From Flavobacterium hydrocarbonoxydans (GTDB lineage: Bacteria; Bacteroidota; Bacteroidia; Flavobacteriales; Flavobacteriaceae): a stretch of 64,000 bases of DNA. Both the position numbers and the translations under genes were made by a program. Shown one piece after another: positions 49,959-59,799 of this stretch. The stretch is taken from NCBI RefSeq assembly GCF_009789235.1, contig NZ_WSTB01000012.1:62001-126000 (forward strand), given 5' to 3'. Every line of letters starts with the position of its first letter. The stretch's first letter is position 1. The notes below the pieces were generated by a model. It was not told the origin of the DNA. It did no database searches and worked only from the letters and a program-made list of their open reading frames with translations.

Positions 49959-50651
49959 TTAAGCTGTTTTAACAACTTCATTTACCAATTCCAGAACTGC
50001 AGCAAATTGTTCCTCTCTTGTTAAGTAGGAATTATCTATTTCTATGGCATCATCGGCAATTACTAAAGGAGAATCTTCGCGGTGTGTATCGATATAATCT
50101 CTTTCTACAACATTTTTTAAGACGTCTTCGTACGAAACTGTATCCCCTTTTTGTTGTAATTCGTCAAAACGTCTTTGTGCACGGGTTTCTGCACTGGCAG
50201 TCATAAAAATTTTGAGTTCGGCATCAGGAAAAACTACAGTTCCTATGTCTCTACCGTCCATAACGATAGCTTTGTTTTTGCCCATTTCCTGTTGTTGCTC
50301 TACTAATTTGGAACGAACTTCAGAAACTTCGGCTACTCTGCTCACATAATTTGAAACCTCGATGGTTCTGATTTGGGTTTCGACATTTTCGCCATTCAGG
50401 AACATTTCGGCAAAACCTAAATTGGGATTGAATTTGAATTCTAATTGAATATTGGGTAAAGCTTCGATTAAAGCTTTTTTATTGAAAGAATCGGCAGCGA
50501 TTAATTTATTTTGCATAGCAAAAAAAGCTACGGCGCGGTACATCGCTCCGGTATCTACATATACGTATTCTAATTGTTTGGCTAATTGTTTGGCTAAAGT
50601 ACTTTTGCCTGTTGACGAGAAACCGTCGATTGCAATGGTTATTTTTTTCAA
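49959..50651 (-). CDS. cmk: Cytidylate kinase
   Basis: A 230-residue nucleoside monophosphate kinase phosphorylating CMP and dCMP with ATP. P-loop GFSSTGKSTLAK at about 9-20, VYVDTGAMYRAVAFFA (CMP site), MDGRDIGTVVFPDAELKIFM and RRFDELQQKG (lid) follow. Length is typical. It lies downstream of porQ and the L,D-transpeptidase-like gene, the porQ-cmk neighbourhood often seen in flavobacteria. Confidence 0.95.
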   Translation of the reverse strand: MKKITIAIDGFSSTGKSTLAKQLAKQLEYVYVDTGAMYRAVAFFAMQNKLIAADSFNKKALIEALPNIQLEFKFNPNLGFAEMFLNGENVETQIRTIEVSNYVSRVAEVSEVRSKLVEQQQEMGKNKAIVMDGRDIGTVVFPDAELKIFMTASAETRAQRRFDELQQKGDTVSYEDVLKNVVERDYIDTHREDSPLVIADDAIEIDNSYLTREEQFAAVLELVNEVVKTA

Positions 50652-50696
50652 AATAATCTTTTGGGTTTTATGAAATTTGTAATTGTGGGATTCTTT

Positions 50697-51299
50697 TTAG
50701 TAATAAATTTCTAAAATAATATTGGTTTTTGAGGCATCAATTATTTTTTCGATTCTTTTAAAAAATTGCTCGTTTACCATTGGACATCCCTGACTGTTGC
50801 TTATATAATAATCTTGTTCCTCGTATGGAACTGCAGAATAATGATGTAACACAATGGCTCTTTCAAAAGCCTTATTATTGGTTTCTTCAAGACCGTTTAG
50901 ACGATATGCTTTTCCAAACATACCTTTATAGTTTTTTCCAATGGAATATTTTCCTAACGAAGTGCACTTAGAATTTGGCGTATTGCTAAATCTTAATTCT
51001 CCTTTTACACCTGTTTCTGAACCTGAGCCGTGTGCTACAAGCCCCTGATCTAAAATTTTATTTGTTTCTAAATCATATACAAAAAAACGATTTTTGGCAG
51101 ATGGAATTCTCATATCTACTAAAAAAGCAATTTTTTTATTGTATTTTGATTCCGAATTAATCATCGTTTTTAAATCATTAACATGAAAATTAACTCTTTC
51201 TAACACGACACTGCTAAGCGCTTCTGCTTTGGTATATTTTTTTGAGCTAATGGTTAAAAAGCCAATCATCACAAATAGTAAGGTGTAAAATGTTCTCAT
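50697..51299 (-). CDS. Murein L,D-transpeptidase catalytic-domain protein
   Basis: A 200-residue exported protein (leader YTLLFVMIGFLTISS) with the YkuD-like/murein L,D-transpeptidase catalytic motif: His152-His153 (VLHHYSAVP), then Ser169 to Cys172 (NSQGCPMV) with the catalytic Cys. Upstream is VDMRIPSAKNRFFVYDLETN, then AHGSGSETGVKGELRFSNTP, typical of the L,D-transpeptidase catalytic-domain family. It would make or trim 3-3 cross-links or attach ligands to peptidoglycan. It starts 8 bases after porQ. Confidence 0.88.
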   Translation of the reverse strand: MRTFYTLLFVMIGFLTISSKKYTKAEALSSVVLERVNFHVNDLKTMINSESKYNKKIAFLVDMRIPSAKNRFFVYDLETNKILDQGLVAHGSGSETGVKGELRFSNTPNSKCTSLGKYSIGKNYKGMFGKAYRLNGLEETNNKAFERAIVLHHYSAVPYEEQDYYISNSQGCPMVNEQFFKRIEKIIDASKTNIILEIYY

Positions 51300-51307
51300 A
51301 TAAGGTG

Positions 51308-52327
51308 CTATTGAAGATTTATAATAAGTCCAAAAAGACTTGTGTTTGCTGCTAATGTATATCTTGAATACGAATAATTAAATTTTAAGCGGTTCATTTT
51401 TAAACCAAATCCTAATGAAACTCCAGAAAAATTGCGTTGCTCTTCGATACGTAATTCTTCGGCTCTTCTAAAATTATAACCCAAACGAATATTAAAGGCA
51501 CGTTTAGGAAAAAGTTCAACTCCAAAAACAACATGTCGTAAAGCATTGTTTACGAACGAAACTTTTTCTTCGCTGGTGGTTCCGTCTATATTGGTTTCGC
51601 CACGAACAGGATTCGAAAAAGAAATATTCCATTGTTGTAAATTCTCTAACGAAAGATGCCAGCGCAACGGAACATGCTCTAATTCCTGTGAAACTCCTGC
51701 AATAATTTCTAATGGTAATTTTTCCTGAATTCCGGAATAGGTCGTGAACTGAGTTCCTATATTACGAATTACAAAAGCCCAATTGACATCGTTATATTCA
51801 TCAACATATAAAAAACCTAAGTCAATAGCGCCTCCAAAAGAATTATAAGTATCTAAAGTGGATGTTATCAATTTTGCATTTGCACCAACATGAATATCGG
51901 TATAAGGAATATTGTAAGCGTAGCCAAATGAAAGTGCTGCTTCGCTTCCGGTAAAATCAGAAGTAGCCTGACCATTTTCGTCATAACCTTCAAAATTACC
52001 GTAGTTTACATAATTAATCCCAGCATGAAAAGTCTGCAAATGTCTGTCATAGGTATAGGCATACGAAGCCGTTCCGTATGAAACTTCTCCGTAAAGACTT
52101 CCGTAATTCATTGCCAATTGGTTGTCCATATCTACATTCAGAGTAGCGGGATTAAACATCACTTGATTAACGTCAGCGTCATAAATTGTTATTGATTTAC
52201 CTCCTAAAGCTGCCTGTCTTGGCGAAGTCGTTAAGTTTAAAAACTGATAAGTGTAACGACCTCCAATTTGCCCGTATGAAACGGTACAAACTAAAACAAT
52301 AAAAAGAAAAACAAGTTGTTTGAACAT
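51308..52327 (-). CDS. porQ: Type IX secretion system protein PorQ
   Basis: A 339-residue outer-membrane beta-barrel of the PorV/PorQ family: signal peptide MFKQLVFLFIVLVCTVSYGQ, then GGRYTYQFLNLTTSPRQAAL, the typical opening. Further strands are VMFNPATLNVDMDNQLAMNY, SFGYAYNIPYTDIHVGANAK and the closing LKFNYSYSRYTLAANTSLFG. PorQ partners with the PorZ/PorU attachment complex that removes T9SS signals and links cargo to A-LPS. It marks the organism as T9SS-bearing. It heads the porQ, L,D-transpeptidase and cmk operon. Confidence 0.92.
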   Translation of the reverse strand: MFKQLVFLFIVLVCTVSYGQIGGRYTYQFLNLTTSPRQAALGGKSITIYDADVNQVMFNPATLNVDMDNQLAMNYGSLYGEVSYGTASYAYTYDRHLQTFHAGINYVNYGNFEGYDENGQATSDFTGSEAALSFGYAYNIPYTDIHVGANAKLITSTLDTYNSFGGAIDLGFLYVDEYNDVNWAFVIRNIGTQFTTYSGIQEKLPLEIIAGVSQELEHVPLRWHLSLENLQQWNISFSNPVRGETNIDGTTSEEKVSFVNNALRHVVFGVELFPKRAFNIRLGYNFRRAEELRIEEQRNFSGVSLGFGLKMNRLKFNYSYSRYTLAANTSLFGLIINLQ

Positions 52328-52454
52328 GTTTATGATTGGCTTCTAAATTCTAAACGCAAATACAAAGATAAAATTATAAGTGTTCTAAAAAATAAAATCG
52401 AAATAAATTTACACCTCAAAACATAAAAGTTTCATAATTACCATTTTAATAGAA

Positions 52455-52622
52455 AAATTCCAATAAAAAAATTCCAAATTCCAATGCTTAAAATACAGAT
52501 TTAAAATTTGGGATTTGGAATTTAAAGGATTAAAATTAATTATAAAATACAATAAAAAAATTCCAAATTCCAATGCTGAAAAAACAGTTTGGAATTTGGA
52601 ATTTAAAAGATTGGAATTTTAA
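52455..52622. repeat. TTGGAATT inverted-repeat cluster, second copy
   Basis: AAAAAATTCCAAATTCCAAT occurs twice, with mirror GTTTGGAATTTGGAATTTAA and GGGATTTGGAATTTAAAGG. It fills the gap between lon (whose 3' end it meets) and porQ, and is probably lon's terminator. It is related to 21107-21243 and to a half copy at about 36385-36410. Confidence 0.7.
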
Positions 52623-52627
52623 AAATT

Positions 52628-55081
52628 TTATTTCAACTCTTTAGCATTTTTAGCTTTTTGATCTGTTAATGCCAAAGCGAGTACTTCGCTCATTTCTTTT
52701 ACATAGTGAAAAGTCAGGCCTTCAAGATATTCTGCCTTGATTTCATCAATGTCACTTTTGTTTTCGTGACATAAAATAATTTCTTTAATGTTGGCTCTCT
52801 TTGCAGCTAAGATTTTTTCTTTGATTCCGCCAACAGGCAATACTTTTCCACGAAGTGTGATTTCACCTGTCATTGCAAGGCTTTTCTTAACTTTCTTTTG
52901 TGTCAATAAGGACACTAAAGAAGTTAACATTGCAATTCCAGCACTTGGTCCGTCTTTTGGCGTAGCGCCTTCCGGAACGTGTAAGTGAATGTTATATTTC
53001 TGGAATAATTCAATACTTAAACCTAACTTTTTAGCATTTGCTTTGATGTATTCTAAAGCAATTGTAGCCGATTCTTTCATTACAGTTCCTAAATTCCCTG
53101 TAATGGTCATCGCTCCTTTTCCTTCAGAAATCAAAGATTCTATAAACAAAATATCGCCACCAACACTTGTCCAGGCCAAACCTGTAACCACTCCGGCAAC
53201 ATCGTTATTTTCGTATTTATCACGCTCTAATCTTGGTACTCCCAAAACCGTTACAATATCTTCGTCAGTTACTTTTTTATTGTACTCCTCCTCCATCGCA
53301 ACCGATTTGGCAGCATTACGAATGACTTGCGCAATTTTCGTTTCTAAGTTACGTACACCAGATTCACGTGTGTATCCTTCAACGATTTTCTCTAATTGTT
53401 TTTTACCAATTGTCAAATCTTTGCTGGTTAACCCGTGTGCTTCTAGTTGTTTTGGAAAAAGGTGTCTTTTAGCAATTTCTACTTTTTCTTCAATCGTATA
53501 ACCTGACATTTTGATCACTTCCATTCTGTCACGCAATGCAGGCTGAATGGTTGCCATATTATTCGAAGTCGCGATAAACATCACTTTAGATAAATCATAA
53601 CCCATTTCAAGGAAATTATCGTAAAAAGCATTGTTTTGCTCCGGATCTAAAACTTCAAGCAAAGCCGAAGAAGGATCACCGCTGTTTCCGCTAGACAATT
53701 TATCAATTTCATCTAAAATAAAAACCGGATTCGAAGTTCCTGCTTTCTTTAAACTCTGAATAATTCTTCCCGGCATCGCACCAATATACGTTTTTCTATG
53801 TCCGCGAATTTCTGCTTCGTCACGCAAACCACCCAGCGAAATACGTACATATTCACGTCCTAAAGCTTCAGCTACTGATCGGCCAATAGATGTTTTTCCA
53901 ACTCCCGGAGGCCCTGTCAAACAAATAATTGGCGATTTCATATCATTACGAAGTTTCAATACAGCCAGGTGTTCGATCATTCTTTTCTTAACTTCTTCAA
54001 GTCCAAAATGATCTTTATCCAATATTTTCTGAGCATGTTTTAAATCGAATTTGTCTTTAGAAAATTCACCCCAGGGCAATTCTAAAAACAACTCTAAATA
54101 GTTACGCTGAATTCCAAAATCCGGCGATTGCGGATTCATTCTGCGCATTTTAGATAATTCTTTTTCGAAATGTTTCTGCGTTTTTTCGTCCCATTTTTTA
54201 GACTTCGCTTTCACGCCCATTTCGTCCATTTCTTCCTCTTGCGAAACGCCTCCCAATTCTTCCTGAATGGTTTTCATTTGCTGATGAAGGAAATATTCGC
54301 GTTGTTGCTGGTCTAAATCAAAACGAACTTTTGACTGAATGTCATTCTTCAATTCTAATTTTTGCAGCTCCACGTTCATATAACGTAAAGTTTCTAAAGC
54401 TCTGTCTTTTAAACCATTTATCGATAACAAACCTTGTTTTTCCTTTACCGATAAATTCATATTAGAAGAAACAAAATTGATTAAAAACGACTGGCTTTCA
54501 ATGTTTTTAATCGCAAAAGTAGCTTCTGAAGGAATGTTTGGACTTTCCTTTATAATTTGAATCGCCAACTCTTTAACCGAATCTAAAATAGCGGTGAACT
54601 CCGTATCGTTTTCATCAGGGCGTTCTTCCGAAACTTCTTTGATAGTAGCTGTTATGTATGGCTCTTCAGAAGTAACTTCGTCAATTTCGAAACGTTTTTT
54701 CCCTTGCAAAATAACCGTAACATTTCCGTCAGGCATTTTTAAAACACGAAGAATTCTGGCTACTGTACCAATTTTATGAATATCATCTTTTGATGGATCT
54801 TCGTCTTCTTCGTTGATTTGCGACACTACACCAATGATCTTTCCACCAGCGTTTGCATCATTAATAAGTTTTATAGATTTGTCTCTTCCTGCCGAAATTG
54901 GAATTACAACTCCTGGAAACAAAACCGTATTTCGTAAAGGTAAAATAGGCAACGAAACAGGAAGTTCTTCGTTGTTCATTTCCTCTTCGTCTTCGGGAGT
55001 TAATAATGGAATTAATTCTGCTTCTGAATCAAATTCTTGAAGTGACAGATTGTCAATAGTGAGTATTTTATGGTTTGACAT
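52628..55081 (-). CDS. lon: Lon protease (endopeptidase La)
   Basis: An 817-residue ATP-dependent serine protease. The N-terminal substrate domain is at about 40-245 (SLPILPLRNTVLFPGVVIPI). The AAA+ module has Walker A GPPGVGKTSIGRS and Walker B PVFILDEIDKLSSG. The protease domain has catalytic Ser (PKDGPSAGIAML, about 712) and Lys (IKEKILAAKRA, about 755). All core residues are present and length is standard. It degrades misfolded and regulatory proteins. It is alone on its transcript; the upstream 285-base gap has its promoter. Confidence 0.97.
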   Translation of the reverse strand: MSNHKILTIDNLSLQEFDSEAELIPLLTPEDEEEMNNEELPVSLPILPLRNTVLFPGVVIPISAGRDKSIKLINDANAGGKIIGVVSQINEEDEDPSKDDIHKIGTVARILRVLKMPDGNVTVILQGKKRFEIDEVTSEEPYITATIKEVSEERPDENDTEFTAILDSVKELAIQIIKESPNIPSEATFAIKNIESQSFLINFVSSNMNLSVKEKQGLLSINGLKDRALETLRYMNVELQKLELKNDIQSKVRFDLDQQQREYFLHQQMKTIQEELGGVSQEEEMDEMGVKAKSKKWDEKTQKHFEKELSKMRRMNPQSPDFGIQRNYLELFLELPWGEFSKDKFDLKHAQKILDKDHFGLEEVKKRMIEHLAVLKLRNDMKSPIICLTGPPGVGKTSIGRSVAEALGREYVRISLGGLRDEAEIRGHRKTYIGAMPGRIIQSLKKAGTSNPVFILDEIDKLSSGNSGDPSSALLEVLDPEQNNAFYDNFLEMGYDLSKVMFIATSNNMATIQPALRDRMEVIKMSGYTIEEKVEIAKRHLFPKQLEAHGLTSKDLTIGKKQLEKIVEGYTRESGVRNLETKIAQVIRNAAKSVAMEEEYNKKVTDEDIVTVLGVPRLERDKYENNDVAGVVTGLAWTSVGGDILFIESLISEGKGAMTITGNLGTVMKESATIALEYIKANAKKLGLSIELFQKYNIHLHVPEGATPKDGPSAGIAMLTSLVSLLTQKKVKKSLAMTGEITLRGKVLPVGGIKEKILAAKRANIKEIILCHENKSDIDEIKAEYLEGLTFHYVKEMSEVLALALTDQKAKNAKELK

Positions 55082-55366
55082 AATAATATATAAGTCTTTT
55101 TGTCATTAAATTTTACATTCTAACTGCATAGAAAGGCTTAGAAAAGGTGGTATTCTCTAAATCTTCACCAAATTTTTCATTTACAAGATAGACCGTAAAA
55201 TTAGACAATCATTATGCCAAAAGCAAAAAGATTGATTTGAATTGTAATCCTGTAAATCAATTTGCAAAATAAAGAGAGGCGTTTGTAAAAAAAATAAAAT
55301 TAATTTTATCAAAACTGTAACATATCAAAAAAAACAAAGTCATTATAAAAAACTAGCAACCATTAC

Positions 55367-55921
55367 TTGAGTATAACCAATCAAAATATCGAAGAATTAA
55401 TCGCGCTTTGTAAAACAAACAATCAGAAGGCACAATTCGAAATTTACAATCGGTACAGTAAAGCCATGTTCAACGTGGCGTACAGGATAGTAAAAGACGA
55501 ACACTTTGCGCAAGACGTTATGCAAGAAGGCTTTTTGAAAGCATTTACAAAAATCAATGACTATAAGCAGGAAGTTGCTTTTGGGGCGTGGCTAAAAAAA
55601 ATAATTATCAATTACAGTATTGATTTTTATAAAAAAAACAACGCATTTCAGGTCGAAGATTTAAGTAAAACGCTTTACAAAGTCGAAGAAAATGACGGTG
55701 TTTTATCTGAGAACATCGATTTGAACACCTTAAAAGTGAAACAGGTTTTGGATGTTATTTCGAGTTTAAAAGACAATTATCGAATGGTTTTGACACTCTT
55801 TTATATTGAAGGTTATGATCAGGAAGAAATTTGCGAAATTTTGAATATCAGTTATGCCAACTGCCGTACGACGTTGAGCAGAGCAAAAGAAAGTTTACGA
55901 AAAAAATTAGAGGAAATATGA
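55367..55921 (+). CDS. ECF RNA polymerase sigma factor
   Basis: A 184-residue ECF sigma factor from a TTG start at 55367 (no ATG fits nearby). Region 2 spans about 10-85 (NQKAQFEIYNRYSKAMFNVA, then DEHFAQDVMQEGFLKAFTKI, GAWLKKIIINYSIDFYKK). Region 4 follows at about 120-182 (VISSLKDNYRMVLTLFYIEG, EICEILNISYANCRTTLSRA). The stop overlaps the next ATG in ATGA. It likely drives its own operon of anti-sigma-like, DUF4097-like and DUF2807 genes. Confidence 0.92.
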   Translation: MSITNQNIEELIALCKTNNQKAQFEIYNRYSKAMFNVAYRIVKDEHFAQDVMQEGFLKAFTKINDYKQEVAFGAWLKKIIINYSIDFYKKNNAFQVEDLSKTLYKVEENDGVLSENIDLNTLKVKQVLDVISSLKDNYRMVLTLFYIEGYDQEEICEILNISYANCRTTLSRAKESLRKKLEEI

Positions 55922-56451
55922 GAAAGAATGATGACGATTTAGATCAATTATTTGAAAAATTTGAAAATCAATGGGATGTACAGGAATTAAATTCAGACCA
56001 TCAGATTGATTTCCTTAATAAATTAAATACAAAACAGCCAAAGAAAAATTTTGCTGCTGTTTGGGCGATTGCGGCTTCGATTGTGGTACTGCTTGGAATA
56101 TCGGTTTTTTATCATAATGAAAAACCAAAAGAATTCAAGTTTGCCTCGCAGGAAACCAAACGTACTGATTCTATTTTTAACATATTAATCGAAAATGAAC
56201 TCGTAAAACTTCAGGAAAAAAGTTCGCCAGAAAACGAACAGATTATTAATGATGCATTAAAACAAATGAAAGTTTTTGATGCCGATTATGAAAAAATTTT
56301 AAAAGAAGTTCAGAAAAACGGTGAGAACAAACAAATTATTTATGCTATGATTAGCAATTTGCAAACCCGAATTTCTTTTTTACAGACAGTTTTACAACGC
56401 ATAGAAGAAAATGAAAAATTTAACAACACTACTAATGAAAAAACACTATAA
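55918..56451 (+). CDS. Membrane anti-sigma-like protein
   Basis: A 177-residue protein from ATG 55918, overlapping the sigma stop by four bases. Acidic N-terminus (NDDDLDQLFEKFENQWDVQE), one membrane helix about 45-65 (FAAVWAIAASIVVLLGISVF), then a helical periplasmic part rich in Glu and Lys. No zinc motif is present. The position and topology match Bacteroidota anti-sigma factors that pair with ECF sigmas. The sequence does not match a known ASD closely. Confidence 0.75.
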   Translation: MRKNDDDLDQLFEKFENQWDVQELNSDHQIDFLNKLNTKQPKKNFAAVWAIAASIVVLLGISVFYHNEKPKEFKFASQETKRTDSIFNILIENELVKLQEKSSPENEQIINDALKQMKVFDADYEKILKEVQKNGENKQIIYAMISNLQTRISFLQTVLQRIEENEKFNNTTNEKTL

Positions 56452-57493
56452 CGTACTGATTTTATTATTGTTAATTCCGTTTTTAGGAATTGCTAACGAT
56501 GATACATTTATTTCTAAACAAAAAAGTATTAAAAAAACCTATATCGTAAATTCCAATGCAGGAATCGATATCGACAACAAATACGGTAACATTACAGTCT
56601 CTACCTGGGATGAGGACAAAATCGACCTTGACATTACCATTAAAGTTACAGGAAACAATGAAAACTGGGTAAACGATAGGCTCAACAGCATTGATGTTGA
56701 CATTACAGCATTGAAATCACTGGTTACAGCTATAACAAACACGGGGAATTCCAGTTATAAAAGCAAAGGAAGCAATAATAGTTTTGAAATTAATTATGTC
56801 ATAAAAATTCCTAAAAACGGTTCTGTAAAACTCAATAATAAATACGGAAATATTTCGGCTTTGAGCCTGGAATCTAGTACTGATATTACTTGTAAATACG
56901 GAAAAGTAACTTTGGGAAAATTAAACGGGGCCAGCAACCGATTTGAAATTGGTTATTGCCAAAATTCAAGTATTGATTACATCAGAACAGGAAACATTGA
57001 GGCTCGCTATTCTGGTTTAAAAATTAATTATGCCGGAACTATACATCTGGATGCTAATTATACCGATATAACAATTGGCGAGGGGCAAAATATCAATTAC
57101 GATTGTAACTACGGTACATTCAAATTTGAGAAAATCAACTCTTTTTCCGGTGCAGGAAATTATATCACGATTTCTATTGGAGAAATTTCGAAAAACTTTA
57201 GCTTCGACGGAAATTATTCAAAAATAAATGTTGAAAATCTAACCGAAAAAGCCAATAATGTAAACATCAACACGGGTTATACTAATATTTCATTGGGTTA
57301 TGATATCAATTATGCTTTTGATTTTGATATTGTGACAAAATATGGGAATATCAAGACAGACGGTTTGGAAGTTCTGGTTACCGAAAGCAAAAGCAATACT
57401 AAAAGAATCAGTGGTTATAATAAGAAAAAAGGCCAAAATAAAGTGGCTGTAAACTCTAATTATGGCAATGTTATATTAATCAAAAAACAATAA
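56435..57493 (+). CDS. Exported beta-helix-like protein (DUF4097-like)
   Basis: A 352-residue protein from ATG 56435 (another at 56411 is possible; both overlap the previous gene). Signal peptide MKKHYNVLILLLLIPFLGIA. The mature part is a series of short beta repeats around the recurring KYGNI/YGNI motif (IDNKYGNITVS, LNNKYGNISAL, CKYGKVTLG, TKYGNIKTDG), like DUF4097-type beta-helix/adhesin domains. It belongs to the ECF operon; a surface or periplasmic structural role is likely. Confidence 0.72.
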   Translation: MKKHYNVLILLLLIPFLGIANDDTFISKQKSIKKTYIVNSNAGIDIDNKYGNITVSTWDEDKIDLDITIKVTGNNENWVNDRLNSIDVDITALKSLVTAITNTGNSSYKSKGSNNSFEINYVIKIPKNGSVKLNNKYGNISALSLESSTDITCKYGKVTLGKLNGASNRFEIGYCQNSSIDYIRTGNIEARYSGLKINYAGTIHLDANYTDITIGEGQNINYDCNYGTFKFEKINSFSGAGNYITISIGEISKNFSFDGNYSKINVENLTEKANNVNINTGYTNISLGYDINYAFDFDIVTKYGNIKTDGLEVLVTESKSNTKRISGYNKKKGQNKVAVNSNYGNVILIKKQ

Positions 57494-57511
57494 TCATAAA
57501 CAATCAATCAA

Positions 57512-58234
57512 ATGAAAAAATTAGTTTTAATTACCATTTTTAGCGCATTCTTAATGAGTTTTACGGCAAATGCGCAAGAAAAGATTAAGGGAAATGGCAA
57601 AGTCACTTCTCAGACAAGAAATACTTCAGATTATGATGCTATAAAAATAGCAGGGTCTTTTGATGTAGATTTAATAGCTGGAAAAGAAGGAACTATTACC
57701 ATCAAGGGTGAAGAAAATTTACTATCAGCCATAAAAGTTGAAGTGGAAGATAACTCCCTAAAAATTTATACCCAAAAAAACATTCAAATCAGGCCTAGTA
57801 CCGGAAATAAAATTCAAATAACAATTCCATTTGATAAAATTTCTTCAATTGCACTTGCCGGTTCAGGAGATATTCTATCGAAAGATGTTATCAAAAACGA
57901 TAAATTTTCAGCCAAATTAGCAGGTTCTGGAAAAATAAATTTAGCTGTTGACACCCATACATTTGAATTAAGTTTAAGCGGTTCCGGAGGTGCAATTGTC
58001 AAAGGTTCTGCAGATAATTTCACAACAAAATTGGCTGGTTCAGGAAATATTAATGCGTCTGACCTAAAATCTAAAACAGCAGAAGCTAATGTTTCAGGCT
58101 CAGGAAATAGCATTGTAAACTGCAATCAAAACTTAGTTGCCCGAGTTGCTGGTTCAGGAAATATTAAGTACTTAGGAAATCCTGAAAAACAAGATGTAAA
58201 AGTTTCGGGTTCTGGTAATATTACCAAAGGATAA
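57512..58234 (+). CDS. DUF2807 (head GIN domain) exported protein
   Basis: A 240-residue protein with leader LVLITIFSAFLMSFTANAQ, then the DUF2807 beta-helix of repeating AGSGDI, AGSGKI, SGSGGA, AGSGNI and SGSGN turns, each preceded by short strands. The head domain has GSFDVDLIAGKEGTITIKGE and LLSAIKVEVEDNSLKIYTQK. Family members are predicted periplasmic or surface beta-helices. It ends the ECF operon; function is unknown. Confidence 0.88.
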   Translation: MKKLVLITIFSAFLMSFTANAQEKIKGNGKVTSQTRNTSDYDAIKIAGSFDVDLIAGKEGTITIKGEENLLSAIKVEVEDNSLKIYTQKNIQIRPSTGNKIQITIPFDKISSIALAGSGDILSKDVIKNDKFSAKLAGSGKINLAVDTHTFELSLSGSGGAIVKGSADNFTTKLAGSGNINASDLKSKTAEANVSGSGNSIVNCNQNLVARVAGSGNIKYLGNPEKQDVKVSGSGNITKG

Positions 58235-58302
58235 AATAAAAACCCAATCATTTTTATAAAGAAAAAATCATCAATCTTATCATCACATAATGTTAATCAA
58301 TC

Positions 58303-58330
58303 AAGCTGTTTTAATTCTTTAAAACAGCTT
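58303..58330. terminator. Bidirectional terminator between DUF2807 and UMF1-type genes
   Basis: A perfect 12-base stem AAGCTGTTTTAA / TTAAAACAGCTT has a 4-base loop. A T-run follows on the plus strand. The stem contains the stop codon of the minus-strand transporter gene. Confidence 0.82.
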
Positions 58331-59639
58331 TTTTTGGTACTCTTCTCAACAGAAAAACTGCGATAACAAAAAAGATTCCCAGAAAAACAATAGCCATTCG
58401 AGGACTTCCAGTAATCTGATCAATAATTCCATAAACACACATTCCGATAACGATTCCGATTTTTTCGGCTACATCATAAAAACTAAAAAACGAAGCTGTA
58501 TCTTCTGTTTCAGGCAGTAATTTAGAATAGGTAGAACGTGACAAAGCCTGAATTCCGCCCATTACAAAACCTGCTATTGTTGCCATCACATAAAAATGTA
58601 TGGGCAGCCAGATAAAAAATGCGAGTGCGCAAAATACTGCCCAAATGCAATTGATGAAAATTAAAGTTGGAATGTTACCATATTTTGCGGAAGCTCTTGA
58701 AGTTAAAACCGCACCAATTACGGCTACCAATTGTATCAATAAAATACAGATAATCAATCCGATAGTACTATCTTCTTCAGTTTCCCACTGAATTTCCTGA
58801 GCACCAAAGTAAGTTGCTACCAACATTACGGTTTGTACAGCCATACTCGAAACGAAAAATCCACTTAAATATCTTTTTAGCGGAATATCTTGTTTTAGTA
58901 GTTGCCAAACTTTCTTTAGTTCTTTGAAACCATTAAACAATGTATTTGAAGTTAATTTCTCACTATTAGATTTGTTTCCTTTTGGTAAAAAATAATAGGA
59001 ATACTGACTGAATAAAATCCACCAAACTCCTACCATTATAAAGGAATATCTCATAGCTTTCATAGCCGCTTCTCCATCAGTTCCGGAAATTCCAAAAAGC
59101 TTTGGTTTCATTATCATAGCTAAATTAATAACCAATAAAATAACACTTCCAATATATCCTAATGAATATCCTTTAGCACTAATTTTATCCTGCTGTTCCG
59201 GAAAAGCAATATCTGGTAGATAGGAATTATAGAAAACCAAACTTCCCCAATACCCTATTAAACCTAAGAAATAAAACAATAATCCAATATAAATATTATC
59301 AAGGTCAAACCAATACAATCCTATACAAGACAAAGCTCCTAGATAACAAAAAAACTTCATAAATATTTTTTTATCTCCAACATAATCCGCTATTCCTGAC
59401 AATAAAGGCGAAAGAAAAGAAACCAGCATAAATGCCGCGGCAGTCGTAAAACTAATTAAGGCTGAATTTTTAAGATGGAAACCAAAAGCATCAATATAAT
59501 GCTGGTTTTTAGGAAATAATTTATCATAAAAAATTGGGAATACTGCAGAAGCAATAGTTAATGTGTAAACAGAATTTGCCCAATCGTAAAAAGCCCAGGC
59601 GTTTAACAATTTTTTGTCTCCTTTTTGCAAATTTTTCAT
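58311..59639 (-). CDS. UMF1-family MFS transporter
   Basis: A 442-residue MFS-type protein, UMF1 family (relative of yeast Atg22). Start KLLNAWAFYDWANSVYTLTI, then FLSPLLSGIADYVGDKKIFM (motif A-like), YNSYLPDIA, a long central loop, and TSRASAKYGNIPTLIFINCI. Helix count about 12. UMF1 proteins may export amino acids or other metabolites; no substrate is shown here. The stop lies in a bidirectional terminator and the upstream gap holds another. Confidence 0.87.
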   Translation of the reverse strand: MKNLQKGDKKLLNAWAFYDWANSVYTLTIASAVFPIFYDKLFPKNQHYIDAFGFHLKNSALISFTTAAAFMLVSFLSPLLSGIADYVGDKKIFMKFFCYLGALSCIGLYWFDLDNIYIGLLFYFLGLIGYWGSLVFYNSYLPDIAFPEQQDKISAKGYSLGYIGSVILLVINLAMIMKPKLFGISGTDGEAAMKAMRYSFIMVGVWWILFSQYSYYFLPKGNKSNSEKLTSNTLFNGFKELKKVWQLLKQDIPLKRYLSGFFVSSMAVQTVMLVATYFGAQEIQWETEEDSTIGLIICILLIQLVAVIGAVLTSRASAKYGNIPTLIFINCIWAVFCALAFFIWLPIHFYVMATIAGFVMGGIQALSRSTYSKLLPETEDTASFFSFYDVAEKIGIVIGMCVYGIIDQITGSPRMAIVFLGIFFVIAVFLLRRVPKKAVLKN

Positions 59640-59726
59640 AAATATGGTTTTGTTAGTACGCTACGAATTTATCTATTTTTTATTAGTAAATGATTATTTG
59701 TGGGTTAAGAAGCTCATTTTTTTTCA

Positions 59727-59758
59727 AAAAAAAACTATTCCCGAAAGAATAGTTTTTT
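59727..59758. terminator. Terminator of the M48 lipoprotein gene
   Basis: A perfect 10-base stem AAAACTATTC / GAATAGTTTT has a 6-base loop, with A-runs left and T-runs right, 42 bases after the stop at 59800 on the minus strand. Confidence 0.8.
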
Positions 59759-59799
59759 AGCTTATTTATTTAAAATGATAGTATTCAAAAAATTGAATT

